From contig JAFUFS010000009.1 in assembly GCA_017469745.1 (NCBI GenBank), forward strand, positions 1-53,645: 53,645 nucleotides of DNA, read 5' to 3'. Below are positions 16,079 through 24,396 of the stretch, piece by piece. The translations under genes and the position numbers were made by a program. This DNA comes from Bacteroidales bacterium. GTDB lineage: Bacteria; Bacteroidota; Bacteroidia; Bacteroidales; UBA932. The notes below the pieces were generated by a model. It made no database searches and was not told the DNA's origin. It saw only the letters and a program-made list of their open reading frames with translations. Each line of letters opens with the position of its first letter. The stretch's first letter is position 1.

Positions 16079-17618
16079 GGAAGAAGCCTTTGCGGGGGGA
16101 ATCGGAGTTGGAGATCCTGCCCTTCAGGCGCCAGACGCGGTTGTAGATGACGCTCTTCTCCTTGCCCATGAGGGCCGAGATGGTAGTGGTCGAAAAACCG
16201 GATGAGACGAAGCTGTAGAGCAGGAAATCGTCTTCCTTCCAGGCCGGAAAGTCCTCGCGCAACTTAGTCATGACTCCATTTTTGGAAGCGTCCAGGATGT
16301 CTTCAAGACTTCTCTGGACCTTTTTATCGTTGCGGAGGCCTTCGACGATCGACTTGACCTCTTTCAAGATTCTGGGCTGAAGGTTGTTAGTCCCTTCATA
16401 GATGTAATATTGCTCGCAGAGCCTCTCCAGGGCGTCGAAGCCAGGTCCTTTCGGCATCTCGGCCGGGTCCTGGGCCTGTCTAAGGGCCTGCTGCAGATCC
16501 TCCGCAATCGTCATGTACCTGTCCCTCTCGGCAATCTCTTCCTCGAGTCGCCGCTGCTGCCCGGAACGATAGTAGAGATAGGCGGCGATCAAAACCCCGA
16601 CCACCAGAAGGGCAGCGAGGGCAAGCAGCCATAGCTTGAGCCTGGCTGAGCGCAGCTTCTCCGCCTGGATCTCGTTCTGACCTTGGAAATATTCCCTCTG
16701 GCTTGCTGCTACAGCCTCTCCGAGAGCATCCGACTGGGCCTTGTTACCATATTCAGTGACTCTCTCGAGGGCCTTGAGAGCCTTGGCGGTATCGCCGGAA
16801 CGGGAAGCAATCTGATACTCCCTGAAAGCAGCGTCGGCAGCGTCTTCGTCCGTCTCGGCAGAGGCCTTCGCCTCCGAAAGCCACCTCGAAGCTTCGGAAT
16901 TCTTGCCTGCCAATGAATAGGAATATGCGAGGATCCCCTTGTCGGAGCAACTGAGCGGATAGCCGAGCTGGTCGGTAGCCCTAGAGAGGAGATCTATCGC
17001 CAGGGCAGGATCAGGCTCATCCTTGCTCACAGCCAGCAAGGCATAGGATTCGAGGCATCTCGCCTCGAGGAGGGTGTCCCCCATCTCATGAGCGTCATAA
17101 AGCACGCTCTTGAATATCTCTTCTGCCGTTTCGTACTTCCCGGCTGCCGACTGGGCCTGGCCGATTTCCAGCACGGCTTGCTGACGGTCCGATTCCAGAC
17201 CTGCCGCCTTGAAGGCTTCGGAAGCCCTTCCGAGATAAAGGATTTCATCAGGGGAATTGCCGGTCGCCCCGCTTATCCTCGCCATGTCCCGGCAGATAAG
17301 GCCTTCATGATGGCGGTCACCGGCCTTCCGGGCATATTCAAGAGCCCTTGTGTAGGAAATAATGGCAGCGGAACTGCTGCCGTCGTTGAACTGGGCCCTG
17401 CCAAGGCAGTACAATGCCCTGGCCTTCCGGGAATCATCCCCACGCCTTTCAAACCAGTCTGCAACCTTGGCGACATCGGCGGAACTGACCGTGTTGACGT
17501 ATCCCAGCTCCTCTTCCATCCTGTCCAGGACTGCATTCATCTGGGTGTCCAGCCCGGTAGTGCAGGAAAGGGCAAGAAGGCAGACGAGGGTGAAGAGTAT
17601 GGTGCGGCAGGATCTCAT
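16065..17618 (-). CDS. Membrane TPR regulator with C-terminal helix-turn-helix
   Basis: A 517-residue protein with a lipoprotein-like signal (MRSCRTILFTLVCLLALSCT, lipobox Cys at 19), about six TPR repeats (residues 30-300), one membrane helix near 325-350 ('LKLWLLALAALLVVGVLIAA'), a coiled coil, and a C-terminal region 'SSGFSTTTISALMGKEKSVI' 'YNRVWRLK' resembling a sigma-region-4/LuxR-like helix-turn-helix. This layout (periplasmic TPRs, membrane helix, cytoplasmic DNA-binding end) is common for Bacteroidota one-component regulators. The ligand is unknown. The start overlaps the end of the ThiL-like gene as ATGA, so the two are translated together. 'LRQAQDPA' near residue 376 may come from another repeat family, but the match is weak. 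Confidence 0.7.
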   Translation of the reverse strand: MRSCRTILFTLVCLLALSCTTGLDTQMNAVLDRMEEELGYVNTVSSADVAKVADWFERRGDDSRKARALYCLGRAQFNDGSSSAAIISYTRALEYARKAGDRHHEGLICRDMARISGATGNSPDEILYLGRASEAFKAAGLESDRQQAVLEIGQAQSAAGKYETAEEIFKSVLYDAHEMGDTLLEARCLESYALLAVSKDEPDPALAIDLLSRATDQLGYPLSCSDKGILAYSYSLAGKNSEASRWLSEAKASAETDEDAADAAFREYQIASRSGDTAKALKALERVTEYGNKAQSDALGEAVAASQREYFQGQNEIQAEKLRSARLKLWLLALAALLVVGVLIAAYLYYRSGQQRRLEEEIAERDRYMTIAEDLQQALRQAQDPAEMPKGPGFDALERLCEQYYIYEGTNNLQPRILKEVKSIVEGLRNDKKVQRSLEDILDASKNGVMTKLREDFPAWKEDDFLLYSFVSSGFSTTTISALMGKEKSVIYNRVWRLKGRISNSDSPRKGFFLSCL

Positions 17619-18628
17619 TCTTCGTTCCTCCAGCCTTGGGCCTTGACCGGAAGCTCGACTCCTTCGGGGGTGACAAGCACAGCACCCACTTCTCTCTGAG
17701 CCATGTGGCCGATTATGTCAAAGGTCTGGAACTCCCGGCGGAACTTCTCAGCCGAGAGGATGGGGATGGTGAACAGGAGCCGGAAATCGTCACCGCCGTT
17801 CATGGCAGCCGAGATCGGGTCTATGTCCATCTCCTTTCCGGAAGCAAAGCTGTTGCCTTCGAAGGGAATCTTGTCAGCGTAGACCTTCACGCCGAGTCCG
17901 GAATCCCGGACCAAACGCTTGAGGGTGTCCGACAGACCGTGTGACACAAGATAACCATGTGAGGGATATATTCCTGCCTCTTCAAGACGGGCAACCGCAG
18001 AGGAAGGCACCTCGGGCTTGAGATAGCTTCCGATCAGCATCTTGTACTTCTCCAGATCCGGCTGGGCGGAGTCATCCTTGGTCTTTTCAAATGAACGCTT
18101 TTCCCTCTCGAGGATCTGCTGACCCAGGTAGGCGGCACCGAGGCTGCCCGAGATGCAGACCAGGTCCTTGCTCCTGGCCTTCACAGTACGGCCACGGGTA
18201 AGCTTGAACTCCTCTCCAACAGCAGACACGCTCACTGCCAGTCCGTTGGGAGAAGGAACCAGGTCCAGATCCAAAGACTTGAACCCATGTTCTTTGGCAG
18301 CGGTAACGACTCCTGACCATAGCTCCCTGACATGCCTGAAATCCAGTTTGGCCGAAAGACCGAGCTTAACGGACAGGCTCCTGGGATGGGCCATGGAGGC
18401 GTAGATCTCTCCCGCAAGGGCAGAGACACACTTATAGCCAAGATGCTTCAGGGGGAAATAGGTCAGGTCGAAATCTATCCCTTCCACGAAGAAACGACTA
18501 GACTGGACAACAGTGCTGCCCGGAGCCGCCTCGAAAGCCGGTTTTTCCTCGCGATCGAAGCCCGTACCTTCGAAAAGAAGGGCTACAGCCTCCTCCTTGC
18601 CATATTCATAGAACGTTTCTTCTGCCAT
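17615..18628 (-). CDS. ThiL-like (thiamine-phosphate kinase) homologue lacking key motifs
   Basis: A 337-residue protein with the scaffold of Bacteroidota ThiL: 'GIDFDLTYFPLKHLGYK', 'LGAAYLGQQILEREK', 'MNGGDDFRLLFT'. ThiL phosphorylates thiamine monophosphate to thiamine diphosphate with ATP and Mg2+. Most ligand motifs are changed: the N-terminal GDDAAV motif reads 'APGSTVVQSS', 'SDIY' reads 'GEIY', the GGDT step reads 'DLDL', 'SGDLG' reads 'SGSLG' and 'DISDGL' reads 'LVSHGL'. Only the late GG(D/E)D motif survives. It is therefore probably a non-catalytic paralogue, perhaps a nucleotide or thiamine sensor, though this is inference. It has a -7 box TAATTTTG (18657-18664) and is co-transcribed with the TPR regulator. 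Confidence 0.7.
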   Translation of the reverse strand: MAEETFYEYGKEEAVALLFEGTGFDREEKPAFEAAPGSTVVQSSRFFVEGIDFDLTYFPLKHLGYKCVSALAGEIYASMAHPRSLSVKLGLSAKLDFRHVRELWSGVVTAAKEHGFKSLDLDLVPSPNGLAVSVSAVGEEFKLTRGRTVKARSKDLVCISGSLGAAYLGQQILEREKRSFEKTKDDSAQPDLEKYKMLIGSYLKPEVPSSAVARLEEAGIYPSHGYLVSHGLSDTLKRLVRDSGLGVKVYADKIPFEGNSFASGKEMDIDPISAAMNGGDDFRLLFTIPILSAEKFRREFQTFDIIGHMAQREVGAVLVTPEGVELPVKAQGWRNEE

Positions 18629-18656
18629 GGGATTACTTTTTTTGACTACGATATGA

Positions 18657-18683
18657 CAAAATTAGCACAATTTGTTAAATTTG
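18657..18683. promoter_or_regulatory. Divergent -7 boxes between the ThiL-like and EEP genes
   Basis: On the minus strand TAATTTTG (18657-18664) lies 28 bases before the ThiL-like start; on the plus strand TAAATTTG (18676-18683) lies 25 bases before the EEP start at 18709. The boxes are only 11 bases apart, so polymerases may exclude each other. -33 elements are not clear. Confidence 0.55.
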
Positions 18684-18708
18684 TAGTTACTGAATAATGA
18701 ATCACATC

Positions 18709-19551
18709 ATGAAAAGAACTATCCTCTTCCTCATGGCAGCCCTCATGATCCTGCCCATGAGCGTTTCCGCAAAGAAAAAGACTGCGGACATCAAAGTCAT
18801 CTCCTACAACATCCGCATGGGCGTAGCAAAGGACGGCACCAATTCCTGGGAGTTCCGCTACCCGGCATCCGCAATGATGATCGACGACCAGAAGCCGGAC
18901 ATCTTCGGAGTACAGGAAGCCTTTGACTTCCAGGTTAAATACCTTGAGGAAGCTTGCCAGGACTACAAGAGCATCGGTGTCGGCCGTGAGGACGGCAAGC
19001 ACGAGGGCGAGCACATGTCCATCTTCTACAACAAGAAGACCACCAAGCTTATCAAATGGGGAACATTCTGGCTCTCAGAGACTCCGGAAGTCCCTTCAAT
19101 GGGTTGGGATGCCGCATGCTACCGCACTGCTACCTGGGCTCTCCTGAAGGACAAGGCCAGTGGCAAGAAGTACTACTATGTCAACACCCACCTCGACCAC
19201 GTCGGCTGGGAAGCCCGCAAGAACGGCATGAAGCTCATCGTGGACAGGATCGACAGCATCAATCCAAAGGGACTCCCCATGATCGTCACCGGTGACTTCA
19301 ACATGACTCTTGACCGTCCCGAGTTCGACGACATGAAGAAGATGATGAAGAACGCCCGTGAGGAGGCCGTCAAGACCGACCACCACCAGACCTTCAATGG
19401 CTGGGGCAAGGCCAGTCCTAACAGCATAATCGACTTCATCTGGTACAAGGGCTTCTCTTCCTGCACCGAGTACGAGACCATCACCAAGCCCTACATGGAG
19501 CGTAAGTACATCTCCGACCACTATCCTATCAGGGCCACGCTGATCTTCTAG
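18709..19551 (+). CDS. Exported EEP-family phosphatase/nuclease, copy 1
   Basis: A 280-residue protein from ATG 18709 (ATG 18697 is an alternative) with signal peptide MKRTILFLMAALMILPMSVS. Endonuclease/exonuclease/phosphatase motifs are intact: 'SYNIRMG', 'FGVQEA', 'NTHLDHVG', 'VTGDFNM', 'SDHYPI'. The family hydrolyses phosphodiesters or phosphoesters; the exported Bacteroidota members have been linked to sphingomyelinase-like, nuclease or inositol-phosphate activity, and the substrate cannot be read here. A second copy follows after 25 bases, then a serine hydrolase, all on the same strand. Confidence 0.8.
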   Translation: MKRTILFLMAALMILPMSVSAKKKTADIKVISYNIRMGVAKDGTNSWEFRYPASAMMIDDQKPDIFGVQEAFDFQVKYLEEACQDYKSIGVGREDGKHEGEHMSIFYNKKTTKLIKWGTFWLSETPEVPSMGWDAACYRTATWALLKDKASGKKYYYVNTHLDHVGWEARKNGMKLIVDRIDSINPKGLPMIVTGDFNMTLDRPEFDDMKKMMKNAREEAVKTDHHQTFNGWGKASPNSIIDFIWYKGFSSCTEYETITKPYMERKYISDHYPIRATLIF

Positions 19552-19576
19552 TTCAGAACATTCAAAGAACCCAGTC

Positions 19577-20419
19577 ATGAAAAGGACACTCCTTCTGCTC
19601 ATGGCAGCCCTCATGGTGCTGCCCGTGAGCGTTTCCGCAAAGAAAAAGACTGCGGACGTCAAAGTCATTTCCTACAACATCCGTTACGGCACGGCCAAGG
19701 ACGGAGACAACTCCTGGGAATTCCGCTATCCTGCAGCTTCTGCTATGATCAACGACCAGAAGCCGGACATCTTCGGTGTACAGGAAGCCCTGGATTTCCA
19801 GATCACCTATCTCGAAGAAGCCTGCCCTGACTACAAGAGCGTAGGTGTCGGCCGTGAGGACGGCAAGCACGAGGGCGAGCACATGTCCATCTTCTACAAC
19901 AAGAAGACCACCAAGCTTCTCAAGTGGGGAACTTTCTGGCTCTCAGAGACTCCCGAAGTGCCTTCAAAGGGCTGGGACGCACAGTGTTTCCGCACTGCTA
20001 CCTGGGCTCTCCTGAAGGACAAGGCCAGCGGCAAGAAGTACTACTACGTCAACACCCACCTCGACCATGTCGGCTGGGTGGCCAGGAAGAACGGCATGAA
20101 GCTGATCGTCGACAGGATCGACAGCATCAATCCCAAGGGACTGCCGATGATCGTCACCGGCGACTTCAACATGAGGATCGACCGTCCTGAGTTCGACGAC
20201 ATGAAGAAGATGATGAAGAATGCCCGTGAGGAAGCAGCGAAGACCGACCACCATCAGACCTACAACGGCTGGGGCAAGGCCAATCCTGACTCCATAATCG
20301 ACTTCATCTGGTACAAGGGCTTCACTTCATGCCCCGAGTACGAGACCATCACCAAGTCTTATCTGGGACGTCAGTACGTTTCCGACCACCATCCCATCAG
20401 GGCTACGCTGGTCTTCTAG
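19577..20419 (+). CDS. Exported EEP-family phosphatase/nuclease, copy 2
   Basis: A 280-residue paralogue of the preceding gene, roughly 85-90% identical by eye, with the same signal peptide layout (MKRTLLLLMAALMVLPVSVS) and intact motifs 'SYNIRYG', 'FGVQEA', 'NTHLDHVG', 'VTGDFNM' and 'SDHHPI'. Differences cluster at a few surface-like positions (for example GWEARK/GWVARK, TLDRP/RIDRP, TKPYMERKY/TKSYLGRQY). This is a tandem duplication; similarity also runs through the signal peptide. The next gene starts three bases after its stop codon. Confidence 0.8.
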   Translation: MKRTLLLLMAALMVLPVSVSAKKKTADVKVISYNIRYGTAKDGDNSWEFRYPAASAMINDQKPDIFGVQEALDFQITYLEEACPDYKSVGVGREDGKHEGEHMSIFYNKKTTKLLKWGTFWLSETPEVPSKGWDAQCFRTATWALLKDKASGKKYYYVNTHLDHVGWVARKNGMKLIVDRIDSINPKGLPMIVTGDFNMRIDRPEFDDMKKMMKNAREEAAKTDHHQTYNGWGKANPDSIIDFIWYKGFTSCPEYETITKSYLGRQYVSDHHPIRATLVF

Positions 20420-20422
20420 AAC

Positions 20423-21661
20423 ATGAGACGATTCCTTCTAATAGTATTCATTCTTTTCGTTGGAGTAGCGGCCGATGGGCAGACTGCCTTGAGGACTGCC
20501 AGGCCTGAGGACAATGGCATGGACGGGACCAGGCTGTCGCTGATGGACAGGGTCTTCGAAGATGCTGTTGCTGAGAAGGCTGTCCCGGGAGCGGTTGTCT
20601 CTGTTGTACGAGAGGACAAGATCGTCTACCTGAAGGCTTACGGCAACAAAGCCCTCGTACCTTCCGTGGAGCCCATGACCACCGAAACCATGTTTGACCT
20701 GGCTTCGGTCAGCAAATGTGTCAGTACCACCCTTTCATTCATGCAGTTGATCGAGAGCGGAAGGGTACGGCTGACTGACAGGGTGGACATGTACATCCCT
20801 GGGTTCAAGCCTTGGGAAGACCCTGAGACCGGCGAAAAGGTGGATATTATCATAAGGGATCTCATGACGCATTCATCCGGACTTGATGCCTACGCTGCCG
20901 TAGACGCCTATGTCGCCGAATTCGGAGAGAAGACCCCCGAGCAGTTCGAACAGTTCATCGCTACCCGTGCGGGCAGGCATTTCCGTCCAGGGACCGACTG
21001 TCTCTACAGCTGCCTCAATTTCGTAACTCTCCAGAGAATCCTGGAAAGGGTCACCGGCCAGAGACTCTGCGACTACGCCAGCGAGCATGTCTTCAAGCCT
21101 CTCGGGCTGTCCCACACTTGCTATTTCCCAGTAGGAAAAGCATTTGATAAAGGCCTGAAGAAACGCTGTGCTCCGACCGAGGTCCAGGCTGACGGCCTTC
21201 CGCTTGTAGGAACTGTCCATGATCCCCTAGCAAGAAGGATTATGGGAGGCAATTCCGGCAATGCCGGTGTCTTCTCGGATGCAAGGGACCTGAGCGTCAT
21301 CTGCGCCGCCATAATGAATCACGGAATCCTTCCTTCAGACGAAGGCAAGCCGGAGAAACGCATTCTCGGACCGATGACCGTAGATCTTATGTGCACGGCT
21401 CCCCGGCAGAACGATCCTAAGGTCGGCCGCGCCCTGGGATGGGACAAAGACGGAATGAATCCCGGCACCCGCGGGGATATATTCAATGCAGAAGACTGTA
21501 TCTGGCACACCGGTTACACCGGCCCCTCGGTGTTGATCGACATGGAGAACAAGACTGCACTCATCATCCTCGCCAACAGGGTACACCCTGAGGACAAGGG
21601 CAGCCTTGCACGCCTGCGCGCACAGGTTGCGAACATCGTCGCGGGAGCTATCGTAGACTAG
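20423..21661 (+). CDS. Exported beta-lactamase-fold serine hydrolase
   Basis: A 412-residue protein with a signal peptide (MRRFLLIVFILFVGVAADGQ) and a class C beta-lactamase/DD-peptidase fold: SxxK as 'ASVSK' (S95, K98), the second motif as 'YSC' in 'CLYSCLNF', and HTG in 'WHTGYTGPS' in place of KTG. Relatives act as esterases, D-aminopeptidases or penicillin-binding-like hydrolases; the usual Y-x-N is Y-S-C, so true beta-lactamase activity is unlikely. The start lies three bases from the end of the second EEP gene. Its TAG overlaps the hemW TAG on the other strand in the palindrome CTAG. Confidence 0.8.
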   Translation: MRRFLLIVFILFVGVAADGQTALRTARPEDNGMDGTRLSLMDRVFEDAVAEKAVPGAVVSVVREDKIVYLKAYGNKALVPSVEPMTTETMFDLASVSKCVSTTLSFMQLIESGRVRLTDRVDMYIPGFKPWEDPETGEKVDIIIRDLMTHSSGLDAYAAVDAYVAEFGEKTPEQFEQFIATRAGRHFRPGTDCLYSCLNFVTLQRILERVTGQRLCDYASEHVFKPLGLSHTCYFPVGKAFDKGLKKRCAPTEVQADGLPLVGTVHDPLARRIMGGNSGNAGVFSDARDLSVICAAIMNHGILPSDEGKPEKRILGPMTVDLMCTAPRQNDPKVGRALGWDKDGMNPGTRGDIFNAEDCIWHTGYTGPSVLIDMENKTALIILANRVHPEDKGSLARLRAQVANIVAGAIVD

Positions 21662-22872
21662 ATCAGTTCGCGGATGATTTCGTCCGAAGTGAAGAAATGG
21701 TCTTCGGGGATGCGGAGAGATTCTTCGCTTCTAGATTCTTCGCTTCGCTCAGAATGACAGGGGACCAGGGCTCCTTCGGAGAGAAGGCGGTCGACGGGGG
21801 CGTCGCCGGCAAGGGAACGGAGTTCCGCCTCCGGAAGGCCTGAATCAGTACGCAGCGGCAACATAATCCTCTCGATCCGGATGTCCTCCGGCGAGAGGAT
21901 TTCTTTTTCCTGTGAATATTTTAACACAGAGCAGCTGTTCCATGACCTGACACCATCCTTTGAAAGCGAGTGCGCTCCGGGACCGAGGCCGACATAGGGA
22001 ACCCTTTTCCAGTAAGCACTGTTGTGGACTGCTTCCCGGCCGGGAAGGGCGAAGTTGGAGACCTCGTAATGGTGATAGCCGGCCTGTCCAAGATGCTCAC
22101 AGAGAATGTCGTACTGCCTTCGGCACTGCTCGTCCGAAGCTTCTGTGAACTTCCCTTTTTCGATCAGTTTTTCAAGGGCGCTGTCCTCTTCAATCGAGAG
22201 CTGGTAGGCTGAGATGTGTTCCGGTTTCAGTGCCAGGGCTTTGTCTATCGTCTCCATCCAAAGTGATTCGGAGAGCTGCGGCAGGCCGAAGATCAGGTCG
22301 ATGCTAATGTTGCCGACTCCACACCGGCGCAGGATCCTGAAAGCCTCGACGGCGGCCGCCGAGTCATGACGACGGTTCATCCATTTCAGGATCCGGTCGT
22401 CAAAGGACTGGATGCCCATGCTGATGCGGTTCACACCAAGTTCCAGCAGGCCTTTCACATATTCATCACCCTTCCGGACGATGTCTTCCGGGTTGACTTC
22501 GATGGTGAACTCGGTGAAGGGAGGGAGATTCTTCGCTGCGCTCAGAATGACATTATTATTATTTCTTTGGGCTTCGCTCAGAATGACACTTACGACCTTG
22601 GAAATAACATCAAGCGGAAGCACCGATGGGGTGCCTCCGCCTATGTAGAGGGTATTTACCGAAGAGGTTGAAGCTATCTCGTCCCGCCGAGAGGCTATCT
22701 CGTCACAGACGGCATCGGCATAAGAGTCGAAACAGAGATTCTTCGCTGCAAGATTCTTCGCTTCGCTCAGAATGACACTACTATTCTGCCGTTGGGTGCC
22801 GGGGACCAGAACGGAGTAGAATCCGCAGTAGGTGCAGAAACTCTCACAGAACGGAACGTGGAGATAGATCAC
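21658..22872 (-). CDS. hemW: HemW-type radical SAM protein with repeat insertions
   Basis: A 404-residue HemW: radical SAM cysteines 'CESFCTYC' (CxxxCxxC) at residues 9-16, 'YIGGGTPSVLP', 'TIEVNPEDI', 'GVNRISMGIQSFDD', 'ISIDLIFGLPQ'. HemW is a heme-binding chaperone that delivers heme to respiratory enzymes; it is often misnamed coproporphyrinogen oxidase. Three clusters of the palindromic repeat sit in the frame: 'SSVILSEAKNLAAKNL' after the FeS loop, 'VSVILSEAQRNNNNVILSAA' before 'FTEFTIEVNPED', and 'CHSERSEESRSEES' just before the C-terminal 'LRIPEDHFFTSDEIIRELI'. Frame and core motifs are kept, so the gene looks functional. It lies 30 bases after the coiled-coil gene. Confidence 0.88.
   Translation of the reverse strand: MIYLHVPFCESFCTYCGFYSVLVPGTQRQNSSVILSEAKNLAAKNLCFDSYADAVCDEIASRRDEIASTSSVNTLYIGGGTPSVLPLDVISKVVSVILSEAQRNNNNVILSAAKNLPPFTEFTIEVNPEDIVRKGDEYVKGLLELGVNRISMGIQSFDDRILKWMNRRHDSAAAVEAFRILRRCGVGNISIDLIFGLPQLSESLWMETIDKALALKPEHISAYQLSIEEDSALEKLIEKGKFTEASDEQCRRQYDILCEHLGQAGYHHYEVSNFALPGREAVHNSAYWKRVPYVGLGPGAHSLSKDGVRSWNSCSVLKYSQEKEILSPEDIRIERIMLPLRTDSGLPEAELRSLAGDAPVDRLLSEGALVPCHSERSEESRSEESLRIPEDHFFTSDEIIRELI
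21719..21760. repeat. Palindromic repeat, half plus full copy, in hemW 3' part
   Basis: A partial copy GATTCTTCGCTT (21719-21730) is followed by a full copy beginning at 21734 (GATTCTTCGCTTCGCTCAGA...). On the hemW strand it is read as 'CHSERSEES' plus 'RSEES'. The half-plus-full arrangement is also found at 22737-22777. Confidence 0.85.
22527..22588. repeat. Two palindromic repeat copies in hemW middle part
   Basis: A full copy with one base change (22527-22552) and a copy lacking its left end (about 22571-22588), separated by an AT-rich spacer encoding a run of Asn. On the hemW strand the frame reads 'VILSEAQRNNNN' and 'VILSAAKNL'. Confidence 0.85.
22737..22777. repeat. Palindromic repeat, half plus full copy, in hemW 5' part
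   Basis: Partial copy GATTCTTCGCTGC (22737-22749) followed by a full copy (22752-22777). It encodes 'VILSEAKNLAAKNL' in HemW, between 'QRQNSS' and 'CFDSYADAV'. Confidence 0.85.
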
Positions 22873-22902
22873 AGGTTCAAGCCGTCAATGAAGCGGCACG
22901 GC

Positions 22903-23817
22903 TTAACGGAGCAGGAGCTCGGTCTTGCCGAGGAAGGCCTGCGCGGTGTAAGCCTCAACGGTGTAGATTCCAGCCTGGTAGGACGGGATGTCGTTGAGAT
23001 AGATGCTGAGGTCGACCTCCTTGCCCTGGTAGTCGACTTCACGGGAAGCGGAAGCAACCATGGTCTGTCCGTTGTAGCTGAAGGAAGTCTGGTTGCTGTT
23101 GGTGAGGAGGATTCCCTCCGGATCCTTTACCCTGAGGTAGACCCTGACGGGGCCCTTGGGAGCAAGTTCATTCTCGACGAGACTCAGGGAAGCGAGAAGC
23201 CTTACGACCCTGCTGCTCCTGTCGGTCACCTTGTCGGAACTGTTGTAAGCGGCCACGCTCAGACCCCTTGACTTGATCACTGAACCGGCGGCCACCTGGC
23301 CGGAGAGGTTCTCGACCTGGCCCTTGAGCTCTGCATTCTCGGCCCTGCTCGATGCTGCCTCCTTGCGGGCTGCAGCGGCATCGGCCGTGAGCTTGTGGTT
23401 CAGGGTGTTAAGGGAATCGATCTGGACGATGTAGTTCCTCATTATGCTTCTAAGGGTACCGAGTTCCTTCTCGTACTGACGCATCTTTGCACGGTTGGTA
23501 GCTTCGGTCTTCTGGATCCTTTCGATGAGCTGGTTGACCTCCTCCCTGGAGGAATCCAGCTGGCTGTTCACGGACTCGTAGTCCGAAGAAAGACTCTCAT
23601 AGTCTCCACGAAGGGCGATCATCTGCTGGGTGAGGTCTTCCTTCTCAGCGTTCAAGTCCTTGACGAGCGAAGACTTTGTGGCCCAGACGTATGCAAGACC
23701 GGCGGCCATGAGGGCGGCCACGGCCACGAGGGCCCACATGACGTTCTTCAGGCTCTTGTTCTTCTGCTCCTGAGCTTCGCGCTCGCGGCGCTCCATGATA
23801 GGGTCAATTTCTGCCAT
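22903..23817 (-). CDS. Membrane-anchored coiled-coil protein
   Basis: A 304-residue protein: charged N-terminus ('MAEIDPIMERREREAQEQKN'), one membrane helix near residues 26-45 ('VMWALVAVAALMAAGLAYVW'), a long coiled coil (about 55-175) and a C-terminal beta-rich domain ('PVRVYLRVKDPEGILLTN', 'SIYLNDIPSYQAGIYTVEAY'). The C-terminal part would face the periplasm. I recognise it only as a conserved Bacteroidales protein of unknown function. It lies upstream of hemW on the same strand and has a -7 box TATTTTTG at 23844-23851. Confidence 0.65.
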   Translation of the reverse strand: MAEIDPIMERREREAQEQKNKSLKNVMWALVAVAALMAAGLAYVWATKSSLVKDLNAEKEDLTQQMIALRGDYESLSSDYESVNSQLDSSREEVNQLIERIQKTEATNRAKMRQYEKELGTLRSIMRNYIVQIDSLNTLNHKLTADAAAARKEAASSRAENAELKGQVENLSGQVAAGSVIKSRGLSVAAYNSSDKVTDRSSRVVRLLASLSLVENELAPKGPVRVYLRVKDPEGILLTNSNQTSFSYNGQTMVASASREVDYQGKEVDLSIYLNDIPSYQAGIYTVEAYTAQAFLGKTELLLR

Positions 23818-23843
23818 AATATCAGATTTATTTAATCAACTTA

Positions 23844-23879
23844 CAAAAATAGCAAAACTATTTCTTTTTCGTATATTTG
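23844..23879. promoter_or_regulatory. Divergent -7 boxes
   Basis: Minus strand TATTTTTG (23844-23851), 26 bases before the coiled-coil gene; plus strand TATATTTG (23872-23879), 26 bases before the small membrane protein at 23906. Both match TAnnTTTG; -33 elements are not obvious. Confidence 0.6.
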
Positions 23880-23905
23880 TGAATACAGCAAAAATCGCAC
23901 TAATC

Positions 23906-24391
23906 ATGACTTATCTCAGAAGAGCGATAAAGTATTTTATCTGGTTTGCCATTGTTCTTTGCATTACTTTGGCGATAATGGTTGCCTTCGACCTGGTCGA
24001 GGCCGACCCTAAGGTAATGTTCAGGGAAGGCACGAAGTCTCTCTGGCAGATTGCGGCGCTGTTCGCAGTACTGGCGGGGGTCTATCCCCTGTCCGGTTTT
24101 GCCAAGAGAGATGCTGTCATCCCGGGAGAATTCCCCGAGATTCGCGACAAGATCATAAGCCTGATGAAGCAGAGGGATTATGAGCTTGAGTCTGAGGAAG
24201 GCGAGAACATGACCTTCCGTCTCAGAACCGGTTTCAGGAGGGCCATGAAACTGTACGAGGACAGGATCACGATGGTGCACGAACCCGGAGGATTCCAGAT
24301 GGAAGGGCTACGGAAGGACCTGGTCCGAATCATCAGTTTCCTGGAATTCAAGTTCAAGGACAACAGTGAAGACGAGTATTCCAAATCTTGA
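23906..24391 (+). CDS. Small two-helix membrane protein, unknown function
   Basis: From ATG 23906 the product has 161 residues; the frame is open further upstream, but that part crosses the promoter region. Two hydrophobic helices (about 8-28 and 45-62) are followed by a soluble end with 'FPEIRDKIISLMKQRDYELE' and 'EPGGFQMEGLRKDLVRIISF'. No known domain recognised. The start of the following DUF2007 gene lies five bases after its stop, so they form an operon. Confidence 0.6.
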   Translation: MTYLRRAIKYFIWFAIVLCITLAIMVAFDLVEADPKVMFREGTKSLWQIAALFAVLAGVYPLSGFAKRDAVIPGEFPEIRDKIISLMKQRDYELESEEGENMTFRLRTGFRRAMKLYEDRITMVHEPGGFQMEGLRKDLVRIISFLEFKFKDNSEDEYSKS

Positions 24392-24396
24392 ATATC

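Noticed and set aside
16465..16492. LRQAQDPA in the TPR regulator as another palindromic repeat family
   Set aside because: The DNA resembles a degenerate CTTCGACAGGCTCAGG-type repeat, but the match is too weak and no second copy was seen in the window.
20423..21661. Beta-lactamase resistance gene
   Set aside because: SxxK is present but the second and third motifs are YSC and HTG; the closest picture is a general serine hydrolase.
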